Source of the DNA: RSA11 sp965652565
Lineage (GTDB): Bacteria; Actinomycetota; Thermoleophilia; Solirubrobacterales; 70-9
Assembly: GCA_965652565.1 (NCBI GenBank)
Contig: CBFGWL010000026.1
Coordinates: 1-32,219 of the forward strand
DNA: 32,219 nt
Reading direction: 5' to 3'
A program made the position numbers and the translations under genes. The notes beneath the pieces were generated by a model, which was given only the letters and a program-made list of their open reading frames with translations, was not told the DNA's origin and did not search any database. Positions 31,291-32,219 of this stretch are shown one piece after another; positions within the stretch are counted from its first letter, which is position 1, and each line of letters starts with the position of its first letter.

Positions 31291-31438
31291 ATTGGCCGGG
31301 CATTATCGCAACCCGGCTCAAGAAAGGCCCAGGGGGTCCCGTGCCGGCGCGGATTTCCGCGGGTCCCGCGGCGCCCGGAGCGGGGCTCGGGACGGCACGG
31401 CCCCGCCCGGCGGGGCGACGTCGGTAGCCTGCTCGGCG
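31291..31438. other. Divergent intergenic region with nested inverted repeats upstream of glyS
   Basis: GCCGGG/CCCGGC (about 31295-31300 with 31312-31317) lies just upstream of the FmdB-type start and could be an operator. In the glyS direction CCGTGCCG (31339-31346) pairs with CGGCACGG (31393-31400) and encloses a perfect CGCGGA-TT-TCCGCG hairpin (31348-31361). It could be a folded glyS leader. No T-box specifier or consensus was seen, and promoters were not clear. Confidence 0.4.
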
Positions 31439-32219
31439 ATGAGCGACGAGACCCAAGTGAAGCCCGAAGCCACGATGGACGAGATCGTGGCGCTCTGCAA
31501 GCGCCGCGGGTTCGTCTTTCAGTCGTCGGAGATCTACGGCGGCCTGGGCTCCACCTACGACTACGGCCACTACGGCGTGCTGCTCAAGCAGAACGTCAAG
31601 GACGAGTGGTGGCGCGCGATGCTCCAGGCGCGCGACGACGTCGTCGCGATCGACTCGGCGATCCTCCAGCACCCCAAGGTCTGGGAGGCGTCCGGGCACT
31701 TGGAGGGCTTCACGGATCCGCTCGTGCAGTGCCTCGGCAAGTGCAAGAAGCGCTGGCGCGAGGACCACGTGCGCGCCGAGCAGCTCGGCGCTGAGGACGC
31801 GGAGGGCGAGATCGTCTGCCCCCAGTGCGGCGGCGAGCTCTCCGAGCCCCGTCAGTTCAACCTGATGTTCGAGACGCACATGGGGCCGGTGCAGGACGCC
31901 GGATCCGAGGTGTACCTGCGCCCCGAGACCGCGCAGGGCATCTTCATCAACTTCAAGAACTACCTGCAGTTCGCCCGCCGCAAGCCGCCGTTCGGCATCG
32001 CCCAGATCGGCAAGAGCTTCCGCAACGAGATCACGCCGGGCAACTTCATCTTCCGCACGCGCGAGTTCGAGCAGATGGAGATGGAGTTCTTCGTGCCGCC
32101 CGACGAGGCCGAGAAGTGGCACCACCACTGGATGGCCGAGCGCATGCGCTGGTACACGGACCTTGGCATCCGCCCGTCGTTCCTACGGCTGCGCGCCCAT
32201 GGCCCCGACGAGCTCTCGC
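31439..32219 (+). CDS. glyS: Glycyl-tRNA synthetase, dimeric type (5' part, cut by window edge)
   Basis: The first 260 codons of a class II GlyRS of the single-chain dimeric type that charges tRNA-Gly. The start MSDETQVKPEATMDEIVALCKRRGF leads into FQSSEIYGG and GSTYDYGHYGVLLKQN in overlapping segments, then CPQCGGELSEPRQFNLMF (a CxxC zinc pair), the class II motif 2 region with RPETAQGIF, GKSFRNEITPGNFIFRTREFEQMEMEFF. All are family hallmarks. The frame is open to the last base, so this is truncation by the window only. The 5' leader carries inverted repeats. Confidence 0.96.
   Translation, partial: MSDETQVKPEATMDEIVALCKRRGFVFQSSEIYGGLGSTYDYGHYGVLLKQNVKDEWWRAMLQARDDVVAIDSAILQHPKVWEASGHLEGFTDPLVQCLGKCKKRWREDHVRAEQLGAEDAEGEIVCPQCGGELSEPRQFNLMFETHMGPVQDAGSEVYLRPETAQGIFINFKNYLQFARRKPPFGIAQIGKSFRNEITPGNFIFRTREFEQMEMEFFVPPDEAEKWHHHWMAERMRWYTDLGIRPSFLRLRAHGPDELS

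Noticed and set aside
31291..31438. T-box riboswitch controlling glyS
   Set aside because: No specifier stem or T-box core (AGGGTGG-type) is visible; only simple inverted repeats were found.
31277..32128. 283-codon leftward frame opposite glyS
   Set aside because: Antisense shadow of glycyl-tRNA synthetase, which matches its family closely on the plus strand.

Overview
The window is a high-GC, densely packed bacterial chromosome segment. Gene content (actinobacterial-style glmU/prs and rplY/pth blocks, metG-tatD-ksgA-ispE, a six-gene mce set, a PucR-type regulator, LytR-CpsA-Psr protein, a perfect actinobacterial-type LexA box, many GTG starts and 4-bp ATGA/GTGA overlaps) points to Actinomycetota. 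A deep lineage such as Thermoleophilia/Solirubrobacterales is my guess from gene style, not something the sequence proves. Nearly all genes are housekeeping or envelope genes; no insertion sequence, prophage or CRISPR array is visible.

Left end (1-740): no gene. It holds two families of regularly spaced near-palindromes. Five 41-bp units recur at exactly 71-bp intervals (16-340). Two 43-bp hairpin units lie 60 bp apart (591-693), share the loop sequence and show compensatory arm changes. These are the least explained signals in the window.

741-7010: echA-like, pth and rplY form a leftward operon. trkA-trkH (potassium uptake) run rightward, followed by a convergent glycerophosphodiester phosphodiesterase and a small membrane-anchored protein. 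7011-10290: HNH protein, glmU and prs run leftward, joined by GTGA overlaps; a perfect 18-bp LexA-type palindrome and a tRNA-Gln gene lie at the head. The trk/GDPD segment thus sits between glmU-prs and rplY-pth, which are usually contiguous.

10377-17857: leftward block lipoprotein, metG, tatD, ksgA, ispE, a DedA-PAP2 fusion, a coupled two-helix microprotein, and a PucR-type regulator. 17909-27609: a strong hairpin terminator, a secreted cysteine-containing protein with a TTG start, then six chained mce genes with no yrbE permease or ATPase gene beside them, preceded by a ~300-bp leader that can fold extensively. 27913-32219: rsmI and a ROK sugar kinase (leftward), an LCP cell-wall ligase (rightward, its start codon interlocked with that of the kinase), a FmdB-type zinc-ribbon protein, and the first 260 codons of glycyl-tRNA synthetase, cut by the window edge.

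The set serves translation (pth, rplY, metG, ksgA, rsmI, glyS, tRNA-Gln), precursor supply (prs, glmU, ispE, ROK kinase) and the envelope (mce, DedA-PAP2, LCP, GDPD, lipoproteins). All assignments are by reading translated sequence and motifs; no database search was run.
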